A stretch of 64,000 nucleotides of DNA from Candidatus Poseidoniales archaeon. Lineage in GTDB: Archaea > Thermoplasmatota > Poseidoniia > Poseidoniales > Thalassarchaeaceae. Positions 1 through 9,601 of the stretch are shown in pieces. Position 1 is the first letter of the stretch; each line of letters opens with the position of its first letter. The notes below the pieces were generated by a model that did not search any database, was not told the DNA's origin, and saw only the letters and a program-made list of their open reading frames with translations. The stretch is from positions 27,282 through 91,281 of the forward strand of contig DTUF01000043.1 of the NCBI GenBank assembly GCA_012964335.1. The letters run 5' to 3'. Position numbers and translations under genes: made by a program.

Positions 1-3000
1 GCTCATCAGCGGTACTCAATAGTGGATTTTCATCAACCAAATCAAGTTCTGAATCATCTTCCTCTATCGTTTCAGAATGGAGAACTTCCTCAACTCCTGT
101 TAATTCATTTTCTGATTCAGAGACATTACTTAGGGATTCCATAGCCATTTCAGCGATTGCGATATTTTGTTCGCCTTCGGCCCGGGAATCAGCAGGTGCA
201 GCCCATCCAACATATTCTTCGTCACTTAACTCAGCTCCGTCAATTTCTTCTTCCGGAGAGCGCAACCACATTCCTAAGAGAGTAATACCAAGGATTGAAA
301 TTATTAGTAGAGCAAGTCCAACTCCCATAACTAATTTAATAATTGATTCTGGTGAATCAGAACTTTGATTCAATACATCCCCTTCACCTGTTTCGTTGTC
401 TATTATCTGTACGGGAATGATACCATGTCTTGTATGAGCGACTTGATGCCCTTGGGCATCCGTACAGCCGATAGTTGATGCAAATGGTGCTCCGTCAGTA
501 GGTGGCATCCAGCGAGCAGCGAATACACCAGTACTAGGTAGTGGGCCTTCAGACTCCATGACAGTCGTACCATTTTTGTCAATGATGATGAAAGTGCATC
601 CAGTCCCAGCGTGTCCATCAGAATCGAGAACAAGAGCTTCAAGTTGTCCAAATACACCTTCGGTTACCTCTCCAGATTGGTTTACAATTTGAGGAAGCCC
701 ATACTCAATTTCAATTGTAAATTCACCAACCGCACTCAAGCCATCAATATCCCTTGCAATAATCTGTAGGGTTGCACCTCCGGCTGTAAAACTGTTATCT
801 GCTAATATGATGAATCCCCAATGATAGTCTGCTGAATCTGGGAATTGGCAATCATCCCAGTCCCATTTACTTGATTGCATAGGTTTGATGTTTCCTGATT
901 GAGCAAGATTAACTGATGCACCTTCAATGAGCCGGTTAGGATCTATCATTACCCAGCCACGAGCTTCTTCGCCCCGTGTCAGGGGTAATTCTTCGCCTTC
1001 ACAGAAGCCAATGTCATAAACAAGAGGGGGTTGTAGATGCATTGTCCAATTCATTTCAACAACTTGCGTGTCGCCATTTAATGTAATATCGATAATTTCC
1101 AATGTGACAATTAATTCACCAAATACTAATCCTGCCTCTGGTGGAGGTAAAGTTACAGAGGTGTTTTGACGCATCATTTCTGCTGCATTAATTTCTCCAA
1201 GTTGGGTATATTTTGAATGGCCTGGCCATTCAACTGTTATATTGTAGGTATAGTCTGAGAGTAAGTCGTCAGAATCTGAAAGGGAGATTACTATTCTCTC
1301 ACCTGTACCTCTAGCCAAAGTTAGGAAGCCACCTTCAAAATCAACGAGGGTTAAATTTGCAATGAATTGCTCGTCATGCACAGAAATCGACCGAGTTGTA
1401 AACAGATTACCTATGGAATCATAGAGGTATACAGTAACATCGCTAGTTTCACTACCCCAGTCTAAACGCCAAGTTGCTTGGTAGCAAAAGACATCAGAAA
1501 ATTCGCTATCGGTTGGCTCAACACCACTTACATTACCGCTATCAGTGAGTATCATCGGTAACTCACTCAAAGGGTCATGGTCAGCATCAACAACACACGC
1601 TTTGAGTAGGATATCAGTGTCACGAACTACGGTTTTCGGAGCAGTGAATGGTGAGAGGGTTGTAACTCCGTTCCATTCATCAGCATCTACTCCTGCAATA
1701 TGTACTCCGAACCAATTGTGTAAGGCATTGGTCACTACCATCGCGTTATCAAGTTGTAGAATAGTGTACTGAGATTGCTCATCTCTAACTTCAGCAATCA
1801 GGTCAAGAGTACCCAATTCAATATTAGTTGGAATTGTCAAACCACTATACCAAGCAATGTAATCAATACTAGTTGAATTGATGAAAGTCCAGTTGTCGCC
1901 ACTACCGTTAAGTCGCCATCCAAGCCGACTTTGAAACACTCCAAAGTCATCACTGACTGTAGTTGTACAACCGACAGTATCCCCTCTGCTTACAGTCCAC
2001 GATGAGCATACCAAATTATTGATGGTAGGGGGTCCGTTAACTTCAGTATTGACTATTGCAAGGTTGTTATCTACAACTCTTTCAGGATTTTTCCAGTCGC
2101 TAGCAATGTAGCGGATGACATACTCATTGAAGCCAACTCGAGTTGGAGTAAGATTTAATGAAATGATTCGACGAGAACCGATATCATTGCCACCAGGCAT
2201 CTGTATAGTCACATTTGCAAGGATTGCATTACCATTTCTCTCTCGCACCTCAAGGGTACCATTTACAGTACCTGGTGCGAGGTTTTGCACTAACACATCA
2301 ATACTCCCGTTAACACCAACGGTCAATCGACCATCAACCCTAACCGCCTCTACATCTATATCATGAAGAATGTCTGAATAAGGTGCCATCTTAGGGTCAC
2401 CAACCACAGTACCCATCCATGAGATTAAGGGGTTAGCAGCATAATTAACTTCAGCAAAATTGTAACCATAAGCATAGTAGGGGAGAAGTAAATTTGGATA
2501 ACCAATTGCTGAAATATAGGGCTCGTAGACGTACCCCTTCACACCAGACACGCCGTCCTCTAAGAGGTCGACCACCAAACTCTGCCCGTACGTCGCTTCC
2601 CATGCAAACGTTCTGCCACCGGTACTCACAGCGGTCTCAGCAATACTGCCATCAACCCACTCAAAGTGTGGTCTTATAGCACGCAAATTCATGGTGTCGA
2701 AATAGACCGAACCGTTGGTGGTTACATTCTCAAGTGAGGCAATCATCTTGACTTTGAATGAGGATGCATTTGCTGGAGGCCTGAAGCGCATGGTGCGCGA
2801 ATTCCATGCGCTATCGAGGGTTTGAGTTGTACTTGTGTTGGTGACCAAGAAAGTCCCGTTTGCGTCGAACGAATCCACTTCTAGTCGATAGTCTCCTTCA
2901 ATCCATCCTGCTTTCATTCCATAGCCGTAGACTATCCATGCATGTCCTTCCAACTCGTCACCAAAGTCGTAGTCTTGGTGGACTGAAGTCTCGGCACTAC

Positions 3001-5242
3001 CTGCGCCGCTGTATGATGGACAAATTATTGCTGCCATTTGAAAAATGGCTTTAACTTCCGAATCGGTTAGCGTTCGGTTCCAGACCTTTAGTTCGTCAAC
3101 TAAACCCTCAAAGTAGGTGCTTCCAGCTCGATTTACTCCAACTTTGTACAACTCAATACTGTCTATTGTGCCATTTGGAACTTGAGTTGTTTGAACTAAC
3201 TCCCCATCAAGATATTGATTGAGTGCTGCATTCTGGTAAGTTACAACTAGATGGGTCCATTCGTCTGCTCTAACCTCTCCAAATGGGTATGAAATATTGT
3301 GGTAAACCTGCCAGTCACCAGGGCTTGCGCCGCTTGTCATGATTTGGAATGAGGCTGAATCACCGGCGATGTCATTTACTGCAAAGGCTGATGAAAACTG
3401 ATCTTGGCTATCGTTAGCGGTATTCACCCAGAGTGAAATTGAGAAGTTTCCACCCCAATCGCTGACATCAACTTTTGCGTAATCATTTGTGCCATCAAAG
3501 TTGTAGCAGTTCCCAAATAGGCACTGCTGCCAACCACTGCCGTTGTTACTATTGAACAGGCTCATATTGGCACTGCCGGCAGAATCAGCAACCACAGTGC
3601 CATTGCCATCATCAAATGACCAGTGATGAATCAACTCGTTCTGGGCCGGTTCAATCCCATCCCCACGCGTGAATGCACTTGCTGGTACTACTTGCTTAGT
3701 CTGATTCACACCTTGCCACGAGAAGATTAGGCCTGCCCATCCCCCATGCTCAAAGAACTCGGTTCTGAGTGAGTGTGCGCCGGCGCTAAGATATACCGTT
3801 CCTGACCTCTCTTGCATCCCGTGTATCCCCTCATTGTTGACAACTTCGGCTCCATCAATCCACAGTTTTGAGCCATCATCACTGTTGAGAAAGAAAGTCC
3901 AGTTTCCGGTCTCTGGGATTGTGATGGCTCCGGTATGCCTAGCTGACCAGTAGTCATCAAATCGGCTATCAAGTCCGCTCCAATATCCAGAGGTTCCGGC
4001 GTAGTTGATGTCTGTGTCAATGCGCCAATAATCAGCAGTTCGGCCAGATAAATCCGGCATCAAACTAGTATTGAATGTGATTCCTACATTATCAAAATAT
4101 TCGGCCCTTAATCCAGGAGCCACAGATGCTTCCACCATGGAACAAGCCGCGGAAGTCAATTCACCTTCTAAGGCGGCATTTCCATTACGTTTGACTGCTG
4201 TCTGTCGAGCCCAAGTAAATCCTTCATCAGCAGACAAGGGTGGATTAGTTGAATCCCAATATTTGGCACCAGTTCCCCATCCCCCATCGGCCGAATCAAA
4301 GCCGGCATTTGGTAGCCAGTTTGAATTCCACGAGCCATCATTAGAACCCCACGAAGCGTACAACATTACATTGGATTCATTTGTTACAAAAGTAGAATTT
4401 TGATTAAAGTGGACTGGGATCTCCATGCTGCCATTTAATGTGGTATTTGCCGCATAGAGCAAATCGTTCCACCATTTGTATCCCGATCCATTTCGGTTTG
4501 TAGCGAGGTCCAGCACACCCTGTCCTCTCTGACCAAACGAATTGTTCGCTTTGTCAATTAGGCCCAGTGCCGTGTCAACTGTGTAACCCGTTAATCTAGT
4601 GACTAAATAGAAACCCTCCTCTTGGCGCGAAAACTGTTTCATTTCCTCGCCAGCCCCGGGCCCATAGGTATGCGATGCCCACCAGTTTTGGTGTATTGTT
4701 GAGTTGAATGCACCGTTGACTAAACCAATTTCAGAATCAAAGGCGGCTTTCCCATTTCCTGGCCCATTGATTCTCAGGGGTATTCCTTTTGTGGTGACTA
4801 AATAATTGAGTTCTGTAGTCAGATTCCGGTCACTAATCATTTGTCGTAACGGTTCTGCGAAATAAGTGTCAAATTGAGTTGGGTTGATGGTTTCAGCAGT
4901 AGGTGTACTGTCGTTATCGAATAAGAAAACACGGTTAGTACTAATATTACGAGCGGCAACAAAAGCATAACCAATGGTTTTGCTTGCCTCACTTTTGTTG
5001 TTAATGAGAACACCAACATCCGAATAATCAATGTAATTTAGAAAAGTGAATGTTTCTGGGATTGCAACATCTCTGAAAGGAGTCTCATTCCAAATATCGT
5101 TACTGAAGGAACTTGATTCCTCAGTCTCTAACCCATCGGGTTGACCGGTAAAGTTAGCCCATGGGAGGGTCACTATCAGTAAGACCAAAGCGAGGCTAAA
5201 GCGTACGCTGGACACAACTGTTGTTAATTTCTTCTTGCTCAA
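1..5242 (-). CDS. Giant exported TIGR03790-like protein with PA14 and LamG domains (3' end outside window)
   Basis: One frame stays open on the minus strand from a TTG at 5242 to the window edge, about 1747 codons. The start encodes MSKKKLTTVV followed by a hydrophobic stretch ending near PWANF, a convincing signal peptide. No in-frame ATG lies just upstream, since TATTGA intervenes. Residues about 45-390 resemble the TIGR03790 family, with NYIDYSDVGVLINNKSEAS and YLVTTKGIPLR. Residues about 405-520 look like a PA14 sugar-binding domain (GNWTFFLNSDDGSKLWIDG). Residues about 535-730 look like a LamG/concanavalin-like lectin domain (LIHHWSFDDG, NFDGTNDYAKV, FSISLWVNT). Several beta-rich repeats follow. 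A membrane helix lies near residues 1630-1660 (KLVMGVGLALLIISILG), then a very acidic cytoplasmic tail that leaves the window. Probably a cell-surface glycan- or protein-processing enzyme; the reaction is unknown. Confidence 0.8.
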   Translation of the reverse strand, partial: MSKKKLTTVVSSVRFSLALVLLIVTLPWANFTGQPDGLETEESSSFSNDIWNETPFRDVAIPETFTFLNYIDYSDVGVLINNKSEASKTIGYAFVAARNISTNRVFLFDNDSTPTAETINPTQFDTYFAEPLRQMISDRNLTTELNYLVTTKGIPLRINGPGNGKAAFDSEIGLVNGAFNSTIHQNWWASHTYGPGAGEEMKQFSRQEEGFYLVTRLTGYTVDTALGLIDKANNSFGQRGQGVLDLATNRNGSGYKWWNDLLYAANTTLNGSMEIPVHFNQNSTFVTNESNVMLYASWGSNDGSWNSNWLPNAGFDSADGGWGTGAKYWDSTNPPLSADEGFTWARQTAVKRNGNAALEGELTSAACSMVEASVAPGLRAEYFDNVGITFNTSLMPDLSGRTADYWRIDTDINYAGTSGYWSGLDSRFDDYWSARHTGAITIPETGNWTFFLNSDDGSKLWIDGAEVVNNEGIHGMQERSGTVYLSAGAHSLRTEFFEHGGWAGLIFSWQGVNQTKQVVPASAFTRGDGIEPAQNELIHHWSFDDGNGTVVADSAGSANMSLFNSNNGSGWQQCLFGNCYNFDGTNDYAKVDVSDWGGNFSISLWVNTANDSQDQFSSAFAVNDIAGDSASFQIMTSGASPGDWQVYHNISYPFGEVRADEWTHLVVTYQNAALNQYLDGELVQTTQVPNGTIDSIELYKVGVNRAGSTYFEGLVDELKVWNRTLTDSEVKAIFQMAAIICPSYSGAGSAETSVHQDYDFGDELEGHAWIVYGYGMKAGWIEGDYRLEVDSFDANGTFLVTNTSTTQTLDSAWNSRTMRFRPPANASSFKVKMIASLENVTTNGSVYFDTMNLRAIRPHFEWVDGSIAETAVSTGGRTFAWEATYGQSLVVDLLEDGVSGVKGYVYEPYISAIGYPNLLLPYYAYGYNFAEVNYAANPLISWMGTVVGDPKMAPYSDILHDIDVEAVRVDGRLTVGVNGSIDVLVQNLAPGTVNGTLEVRERNGNAILANVTIQMPGGNDIGSRRIISLNLTPTRVGFNEYVIRYIASDWKNPERVVDNNLAIVNTEVNGPPTINNLVCSSWTVSRGDTVGCTTTVSDDFGVFQSRLGWRLNGSGDNWTFINSTSIDYIAWYSGLTIPTNIELGTLDLIAEVRDEQSQYTILQLDNAMVVTNALHNWFGVHIAGVDADEWNGVTTLSPFTAPKTVVRDTDILLKACVVDADHDPLSELPMILTDSGNVSGVEPTDSEFSDVFCYQATWRLDWGSETSDVTVYLYDSIGNLFTTRSISVHDEQFIANLTLVDFEGGFLTLARGTGERIVISLSDSDDLLSDYTYNITVEWPGHSKYTQLGEINAAEMMRQNTSVTLPPPEAGLVFGELIVTLEIIDITLNGDTQVVEMNWTMHLQPPLVYDIGFCEGEELPLTRGEEARGWVMIDPNRLIEGASVNLAQSGNIKPMQSSKWDWDDCQFPDSADYHWGFIILADNSFTAGGATLQIIARDIDGLSAVGEFTIEIEYGLPQIVNQSGEVTEGVFGQLEALVLDSDGHAGTGCTFIIIDKNGTTVMESEGPLPSTGVFAARWMPPTDGAPFASTIGCTDAQGHQVAHTRHGIIPVQIIDNETGEGDVLNQSSDSPESIIKLVMGVGLALLIISILGITLLGMWLRSPEEEIDGAELSDEEYVGWAAPADSRAEGEQNIAIAEMAMESLSNVSESENELTGVEEVLHSETIEEDDSELDLVDENPLLSTADE

Positions 5243-5342
5243 TACATTATCGCATTCGTGTCAGTATTATATTTAGAAAAATGTGTTAATTTAAGCCTAT
5301 TCAGCGTGGGGTATATTGCCAACGGCCTCACCTGCTCTAAAC

Positions 5343-5987
5343 ATGGTAGATGTTTTCATGGCGCGGCAGTGCAAGAATGGCTTGGTAAAAGTCATTATTG
5401 GCGACATTTCCAAGATTGAAGCAGATGTAATGATTACTACTGCAAACAACCGTCTCGCAGGAAGGGAAGGGGTTGATGGCGCAATTCACAAACAGGCAGG
5501 TCCTGGATTACGGGCAGAGTGTGATGCTATTGCTGTTGAGCGCAGGAAAGATAACATGCAACCTTGCCCAGTTGGGACATCAGTTATCACTGAAGCATAT
5601 GATTTAGCAACTAAGAAATTAATTCATGTTGTTGGTCCAGATTGTCGCAGACCAACCCAAGATGATTCAAGGCGGAACCTCATCAAAAAGGCCTATGAAA
5701 CATTATTTGAACAACTTTCAAACGTCAAAGATAGAGCAATTGTAGCTACACCCCCACTCAGTATGGATGTGTTTGCCTATCCACATCGTGAAGGAGCGAG
5801 AATGACAATGGAGATTGTGATGGGTTGGATGGACACCGCTGAGGATATTGGAGTAAAGGAGTTCTGGATAGTAACCCAGCAAATGAATTGGGTGAACAAT
5901 CTAAGAACAGTCTATCGAGAGTCGGAGGACCAATTCCCTGGCAAAGACATCACCCGTGAATACCGATCATCTAGTGTGTCGTTATGA
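5343..5987 (+). CDS. Macro-domain protein (ADP-ribose/O-acetyl-ADP-ribose binding)
   Basis: The N-terminal half carries the macro-domain signature. There is GDISKIEADVMITTANN, matching the family GDIT..VDAIVNAAN, followed by GVDGAIHKQAGPGL, matching GGGVDGAIH.AAGP.L. Such proteins bind ADP-ribose and often hydrolyse O-acetyl-ADP-ribose or remove ADP-ribose from proteins or nucleic acids. The usual glycine-rich loop is altered to GREGVDG, so activity is not assured. The frame opens at a TTG (5316), but ATG 5343 (MVDVFMARQ) or ATG 5358 are more natural starts. It is transcribed away from the giant gene on its left and converges on the flavoprotein gene, whose stop is two bases away. Confidence 0.8.
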   Translation: MVDVFMARQCKNGLVKVIIGDISKIEADVMITTANNRLAGREGVDGAIHKQAGPGLRAECDAIAVERRKDNMQPCPVGTSVITEAYDLATKKLIHVVGPDCRRPTQDDSRRNLIKKAYETLFEQLSNVKDRAIVATPPLSMDVFAYPHREGARMTMEIVMGWMDTAEDIGVKEFWIVTQQMNWVNNLRTVYRESEDQFPGKDITREYRSSSVSL

Positions 5988-5988
5988 G

Positions 5989-7230
5989 TCATTCCTCTTC
6001 TGAGAATGATTCTCTACCACCGACCTTTCGAGAAAGTTTCCATTCATTCTCAACGGCTCGGGCTTCATCACTCGGATCCCAAAAATCACGTTTCAGAGCC
6101 TTCCGATAGGGCAGCCGATGAATTACTCGCCCATCTGCAACATCTACTTTCTTCAGCATCCACTTCGCAGCGAGGTGATAGACTAGCCCTCGGAACAGGT
6201 CGGGTCGAAAGAGCCGTCCGATGAAGGGAAGCCCATCCTGTCTCTTCTTCTGGTCCTTCATCCAAGAGACAGAGATTCGCTTGAAGGCGCGATTCCCAAC
6301 TCGATTCATTAGCCAACGATTGGACACCGATGTCTTGACTGTTGGCAGTAATCTGGTGCGAACCTCATTTTCATAATTGCATTCACCAAGTATATCCTTG
6401 GCGGCAAATACGCCGCTTGTAATCGCACATCGCATACCAAAACCCCACATGAAGTCCTGAAGACCGCCGGCTTCGCCAACATAGTGGCGGCCATCGACTG
6501 TGTAATTACGATTAATTGTGAAGTCACCTTTTCCTCCAACCCGTTTAATCGGCTTTCTGTCTAGTTCAGGATAATGCTTGTCGTACCAGGCTATGGTTTC
6601 GTTGAGGTAGCGTCCACTCTTCTGTTGTTTACGCCAAAGACAGGTGCAAATCAATCCGATTCCGTCGATGACAATCAGGTAGGCGTAGGCCCCGGGTGCT
6701 AATTTGTCATTGAAGTGGAAAGCCACATGGTCTGGATGTGATGTCTCAAATATCTCGCCATAAGCGAGGGCCGAGGTATCCTTCGGACCTGCAGCGATGA
6801 TATGGCAGTCTTCTGGTTTTACCCTTGACTTGTAGTGAAGATTTGCTCCTGCTGCGACTGCTTGACGCTTCAGCCCTTGGTCAATGGTATGATTTGCAGT
6901 TCCTCTTTCAATGACTCGGAATGCAACCGTTGGGCTCCATGCCTGAGTGATGACATCGTCTGGATGAATGACGTCAACTTGGTGGAATGAAGTAGTCTTA
7001 AATTCGTCAGGGTCAATTCCCCATTCCCTCATCTCATCCAAGAAATCTTCATCGCTAGTCCAATTTTCAATCCCTTGAAAATCACCGTCAAATCTTGCCC
7101 CTGAATCGTTACGAATATCGTGGACATGCACCTCACGTCCGGCTTTGGCTAAAATGATAGCAGCGGCTAATCCCGAGAGCCCAGCACCCATGATTTGAAT
7201 GGGCCCATCAGTATCAGACACCGTCACCAT
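5989..7230 (-). CDS. FAD-dependent oxidoreductase, geranylgeranyl-reductase-like
   Basis: The N-terminus has a Rossmann dinucleotide-binding motif (PIQIMGAGLSGLAAAIILAKAG) with an acidic end of strand 2 (VHVHD). The middle has GAYAYLIVIDGIGLICTCLWR and a later YVGEAGGLQDFMWGFGMR, the second FAD contact of the p-hydroxybenzoate-hydroxylase-like/geranylgeranyl reductase group. About 413 residues fits that family. In archaea these enzymes saturate the isoprenoid chains of ether lipids, so a membrane-lipid role is the best inference; another FAD-linked reductase or hydroxylase remains possible. ATG 7230 puts the Rossmann strand right at the N-terminus. The frame can also begin at TTG 7254. It is divergently arranged with moaE. 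Confidence 0.7.
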   Translation of the reverse strand: MVTVSDTDGPIQIMGAGLSGLAAAIILAKAGREVHVHDIRNDSGARFDGDFQGIENWTSDEDFLDEMREWGIDPDEFKTTSFHQVDVIHPDDVITQAWSPTVAFRVIERGTANHTIDQGLKRQAVAAGANLHYKSRVKPEDCHIIAAGPKDTSALAYGEIFETSHPDHVAFHFNDKLAPGAYAYLIVIDGIGLICTCLWRKQQKSGRYLNETIAWYDKHYPELDRKPIKRVGGKGDFTINRNYTVDGRHYVGEAGGLQDFMWGFGMRCAITSGVFAAKDILGECNYENEVRTRLLPTVKTSVSNRWLMNRVGNRAFKRISVSWMKDQKKRQDGLPFIGRLFRPDLFRGLVYHLAAKWMLKKVDVADGRVIHRLPYRKALKRDFWDPSDEARAVENEWKLSRKVGGRESFSEEE

Positions 7231-7311
7231 CAATTTCTTCGGGAGGCGCTTCAATCATGAAGCATTCGCCATCGGCGGTTTAATGCGGGGGTGCTTTTCC
7301 AGTAAAATCAA

Positions 7312-7743
7312 ATGACTGTAGATGAGAGAGTTATCGTAGTTGCTGCGGCAGAATCTCTTGATTCAACTGCAGTCAGAGAAAAACTTCATCTGGATGGTTG
7401 TGGAAGCATCGTATCCTTTCTCGGTATTACTAGAGGGGAAGATGATGGGGTGGAAATAAAAAGGTTAGAATTTGACGCATGGGAAGAAAAATTACCCCAA
7501 GTACTCTCAAGCCTCGGACATCAAGCCCTGTCTAAGTTTGGTGTTTCTTCAGTTTCAATGGCACACCGGACTGGAAGTGTGGGGCCAAGTGAGCCAATTG
7601 TTGCGATTCATGTTGCAAGCCCGCATAGGGCGGAGGGATTTGAGGCGTGTAGTTGGTTGATAGATGAACTGAAGTCCCAAGCCCCCCTGTGGAAAAAAGA
7701 AGTTAGGGCTGATGGCACAATCTGGAAAGGTGGTTTGGGATGA
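7312..7743 (+). CDS. moaE: Molybdopterin synthase catalytic subunit MoaE
   Basis: 143 residues, the normal family size. MoaE with MoaD inserts the two dithiolene sulfurs into precursor Z during molybdenum-cofactor synthesis. Family landmarks are GSIVSFLGITRGEDDG near the N-terminus, MAHRTGSVGPSEPIVAIHVAS in the middle, and HRAEGFEACSWLIDELKSQ followed by PLWKKE at the C-terminus, which includes the lysines of the active site. The stop overlaps the moaC start by four bases (ATGA), so the two are translationally coupled. No MoaD or MoaA lies in the window. Confidence 0.93.
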   Translation: MTVDERVIVVAAAESLDSTAVREKLHLDGCGSIVSFLGITRGEDDGVEIKRLEFDAWEEKLPQVLSSLGHQALSKFGVSSVSMAHRTGSVGPSEPIVAIHVASPHRAEGFEACSWLIDELKSQAPLWKKEVRADGTIWKGGLG

Positions 7744-8189
7744 GCAACGGCATTGATGGAATAGTCCCTATTGGGCATAAACCAATAGTTGAGAGAAGCG
7801 CGGTTGCTACAGGATTACTGCGTTTATCCTCCGATTCAGCAGATGCAATTAGGAACGGATTAATCGCCAAGGGTGATGTGCTGGAAGCATCTACTGTTGC
7901 AGCAATACAAGCGGTAAAAGACACGCCAAGAATCATTCCTCATTGTCATGTTATTCCGATTGAAGGTTGTAATGTGTCTTGGGATTGGGAAGAAGATTCC
8001 CTTCGTTGCACATTATCTGTTTCAGCCCATTGGAAAACTGGTGTTGAGATGGAAGCAATTGTTGGTGTTTCAGCAGGACTTCTATGCGCGTGGGATATGG
8101 TGAAGTCATTAGAAAAGGATGACCAAGGACAATATCCCGAAACTCAAATTGAGTCTATTCAAGTTCTTGAAAAGAAGAAGGGTTCGTGA
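7740..8189 (+). CDS. moaC: Cyclic pyranopterin monophosphate synthase MoaC
   Basis: 149 residues. MoaC converts the MoaA product into cyclic pyranopterin monophosphate. The family blocks are present in order: KGDVLEASTVAAIQAVKDT (family KGDVL..A.vAgI.AaK.T), IPHCHVIPIEGCNVSW (family IPLCHPl.l), and KTGVEMEAIVGVSAGLLCAWDMVK (family TGVEMEALt.VsvA.LT.yDM.K). It overlaps moaE by four bases and is followed closely by glpX. The first catalytic step (MoaA) must be encoded elsewhere. Confidence 0.93.
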   Translation: MSNGIDGIVPIGHKPIVERSAVATGLLRLSSDSADAIRNGLIAKGDVLEASTVAAIQAVKDTPRIIPHCHVIPIEGCNVSWDWEEDSLRCTLSVSAHWKTGVEMEAIVGVSAGLLCAWDMVKSLEKDDQGQYPETQIESIQVLEKKKGS

Positions 8190-8225
8190 CCGCCACATTG
8201 AGAACAGATGGGTCCTCGGCCAACC

Positions 8226-9179
8226 ATGGCGAAGACTAGTGATTTGACATCTTACTTCGTGAAAGCAACTGAGGCTGCGGCAATAGCAGCAGCAAAATGG
8301 CGCGGTCACGGTGATGGCAAATTGGCTGATGGGGCTGCTGTGGAAGCGATGCGTAGTGTCTTTGACTCGGTACCATTTGATGGCCGAGTGGCTATTGGTG
8401 AGGGCGAGAGAGATGACGCACCAATGTTGTGGATTGGTGAACCACTTGGTTCAATGCAGGGTGAGGAAGGAGCCTTACAGGTTGACATCGCAGTAGACCC
8501 TCTTGAGTGTACTAATCATGTTGCCAAGGATCTACCTAATGCAATCGCAGTGCTTGCCGCCGCTCCGCGTGGTTCCCTTTTACATGCGCCTGATTGTTAT
8601 ATGGACAAACTAGCAGGTCCTGCAGAAGTTGTTGGTGAAATTTCACTTGAAGCGGATGTTGCATACAATGTAGAAGCCGCCGCATCCGCGTTGGACAAAG
8701 AAATAACAGACCTAAAAATCGTTGTAATGGACCGAGACCGTCACATTGACTTGATTAAAGAATTGAGAGATTTCGGTGTCTCAGTCCCTCTCATTGGTGA
8801 TGGGGACGTTGCCGCAGCTCTTGATGCCGCAAACCCAGAAAGTGATATTGATCTTCTGATGGGGATAGGCGCGGCTCCTGAAGGCGTGATAACAGCAACA
8901 GCATTGAGGGGTTTAGGTGGTCATTTTGAAGGGCGTCTCGTAACTACAAATGAAGACCACGAGCGTCGAGCAAAGGAGATGCTTGGGGATGACGTTTATC
9001 GGCTGTGGGGTAGGGATGATTTGTGCTCGAGTTCAGACGCTTTATTCGTTGCCAGTGGCGTTTGCTCAGGGTATCTTCCAGGAGTAGAAGACCTTGGTGG
9101 TCGGGTAGCTGTACACTCAGAAGTAATTGATGTGGCAAGTGGAGTAAGACGCTACATCAGTACAGAGTATCCTCAATGA
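8226..9179 (+). CDS. glpX: Class II fructose-1,6-bisphosphatase GlpX
   Basis: About 317 residues. Removes the C1 phosphate of fructose-1,6-bisphosphate in gluconeogenesis. The GlpX pattern is clear: AIGEGERDDAPMLWIGEPLG, VDIAVDPLECTNHVA, PNAIAVLAAAPRGSLLHAPDCYMDKLAGP, and a C-terminal GRDDLCSSSDALFVASGV. The DPxEGT metal and phosphate motif reads DPLECT, with the glycine replaced by cysteine (codon TGT at 8508). ATG 8226 is preferred; ATG 8208 is an upstream in-frame alternative. The gene follows moaC by a few tens of bases. Most archaea use a bifunctional aldolase/phosphatase instead, so this bacterial-type enzyme next to a class I aldolase is notable. Confidence 0.9.
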   Translation: MAKTSDLTSYFVKATEAAAIAAAKWRGHGDGKLADGAAVEAMRSVFDSVPFDGRVAIGEGERDDAPMLWIGEPLGSMQGEEGALQVDIAVDPLECTNHVAKDLPNAIAVLAAAPRGSLLHAPDCYMDKLAGPAEVVGEISLEADVAYNVEAAASALDKEITDLKIVVMDRDRHIDLIKELRDFGVSVPLIGDGDVAAALDAANPESDIDLLMGIGAAPEGVITATALRGLGGHFEGRLVTTNEDHERRAKEMLGDDVYRLWGRDDLCSSSDALFVASGVCSGYLPGVEDLGGRVAVHSEVIDVASGVRRYISTEYPQ

Positions 9180-9183
9180 GTTA

Positions 9184-9369
9184 CTAGCAACCACCTTTTG
9201 GTGGACATAACTTATCCCCATAACTGCAAAACACACAGCAGTCACCTTTTTTGGGTTTCAAAGTAATTTTACAATTATTACACTGATGAAAGAATAAGCA
9301 GTAATCAGTAGGCATTTCAATTGATTGAATATGGCTACATTCGGGGCATGTCAAGTTACTTTTAACCAT
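9184..9369 (-). CDS. Small cysteine-rich (zinc- or metal-binding) protein
   Basis: 61 residues from ATG 9369. It carries CPECSHIQSIEMPTDYC, then CNNCK, then KKGDCCVFCSYGDKLCPPKGGC. The GDCCVFCSYG..CPP ending is a recurring signature of small proteins of unknown function in bacteria and archaea, which supports a real gene. At least two metal sites are expected from the CxxC pairs. The frame extends upstream to 9417, but the added 16 residues look non-conserved. Function is unknown; metal handling is only a guess. Confidence 0.75.
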   Translation of the reverse strand: MVKSNLTCPECSHIQSIEMPTDYCLFFHQCNNCKITLKPKKGDCCVFCSYGDKLCPPKGGC

Positions 9370-9418
9370 CGTATGCCCCCTATTTACAAGTTCAATTATT
9401 TTACTCGTCTTCAGCACA

Positions 9419-9473
9419 TTAACTACGTATTACAGCCATGACTTGTTTTTTTTGAGTACCATTACGTAGTTAA
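9419..9473. repeat. Inverted repeat between divergent genes (candidate operator)
   Basis: Eleven bases, TTAACTACGTA at 9419-9429, are repeated as their perfect reverse complement, TACGTAGTTAA, at 9463-9473, with 33 bases between. The repeat lies in the gap between the small Cys-rich gene (-) and the aldolase gene (+), immediately upstream of the former. It could bind a dimeric regulator of either gene. This is visible sequence symmetry only; no regulator is identified. Confidence 0.4.
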
Positions 9474-9601
9474 ATAAATTGGTTAATAATTATTGTATGA
9501 TTGTGCAATTATTTTACCTGATGATGAGACTAATATTGCCTATTAACTTCCTGCGATGACTTGAAAATACCAAGCCGACTCGTACCCCATAAGTGGTACG
9601 C

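Noticed and set aside
9510..9560. Possible box C/D RNA (TGATGATGAG ... CGATGACTTGA)
   Set aside because: No proper CTGA D box at the right spacing; the sequence is the leader of the aldolase gene.
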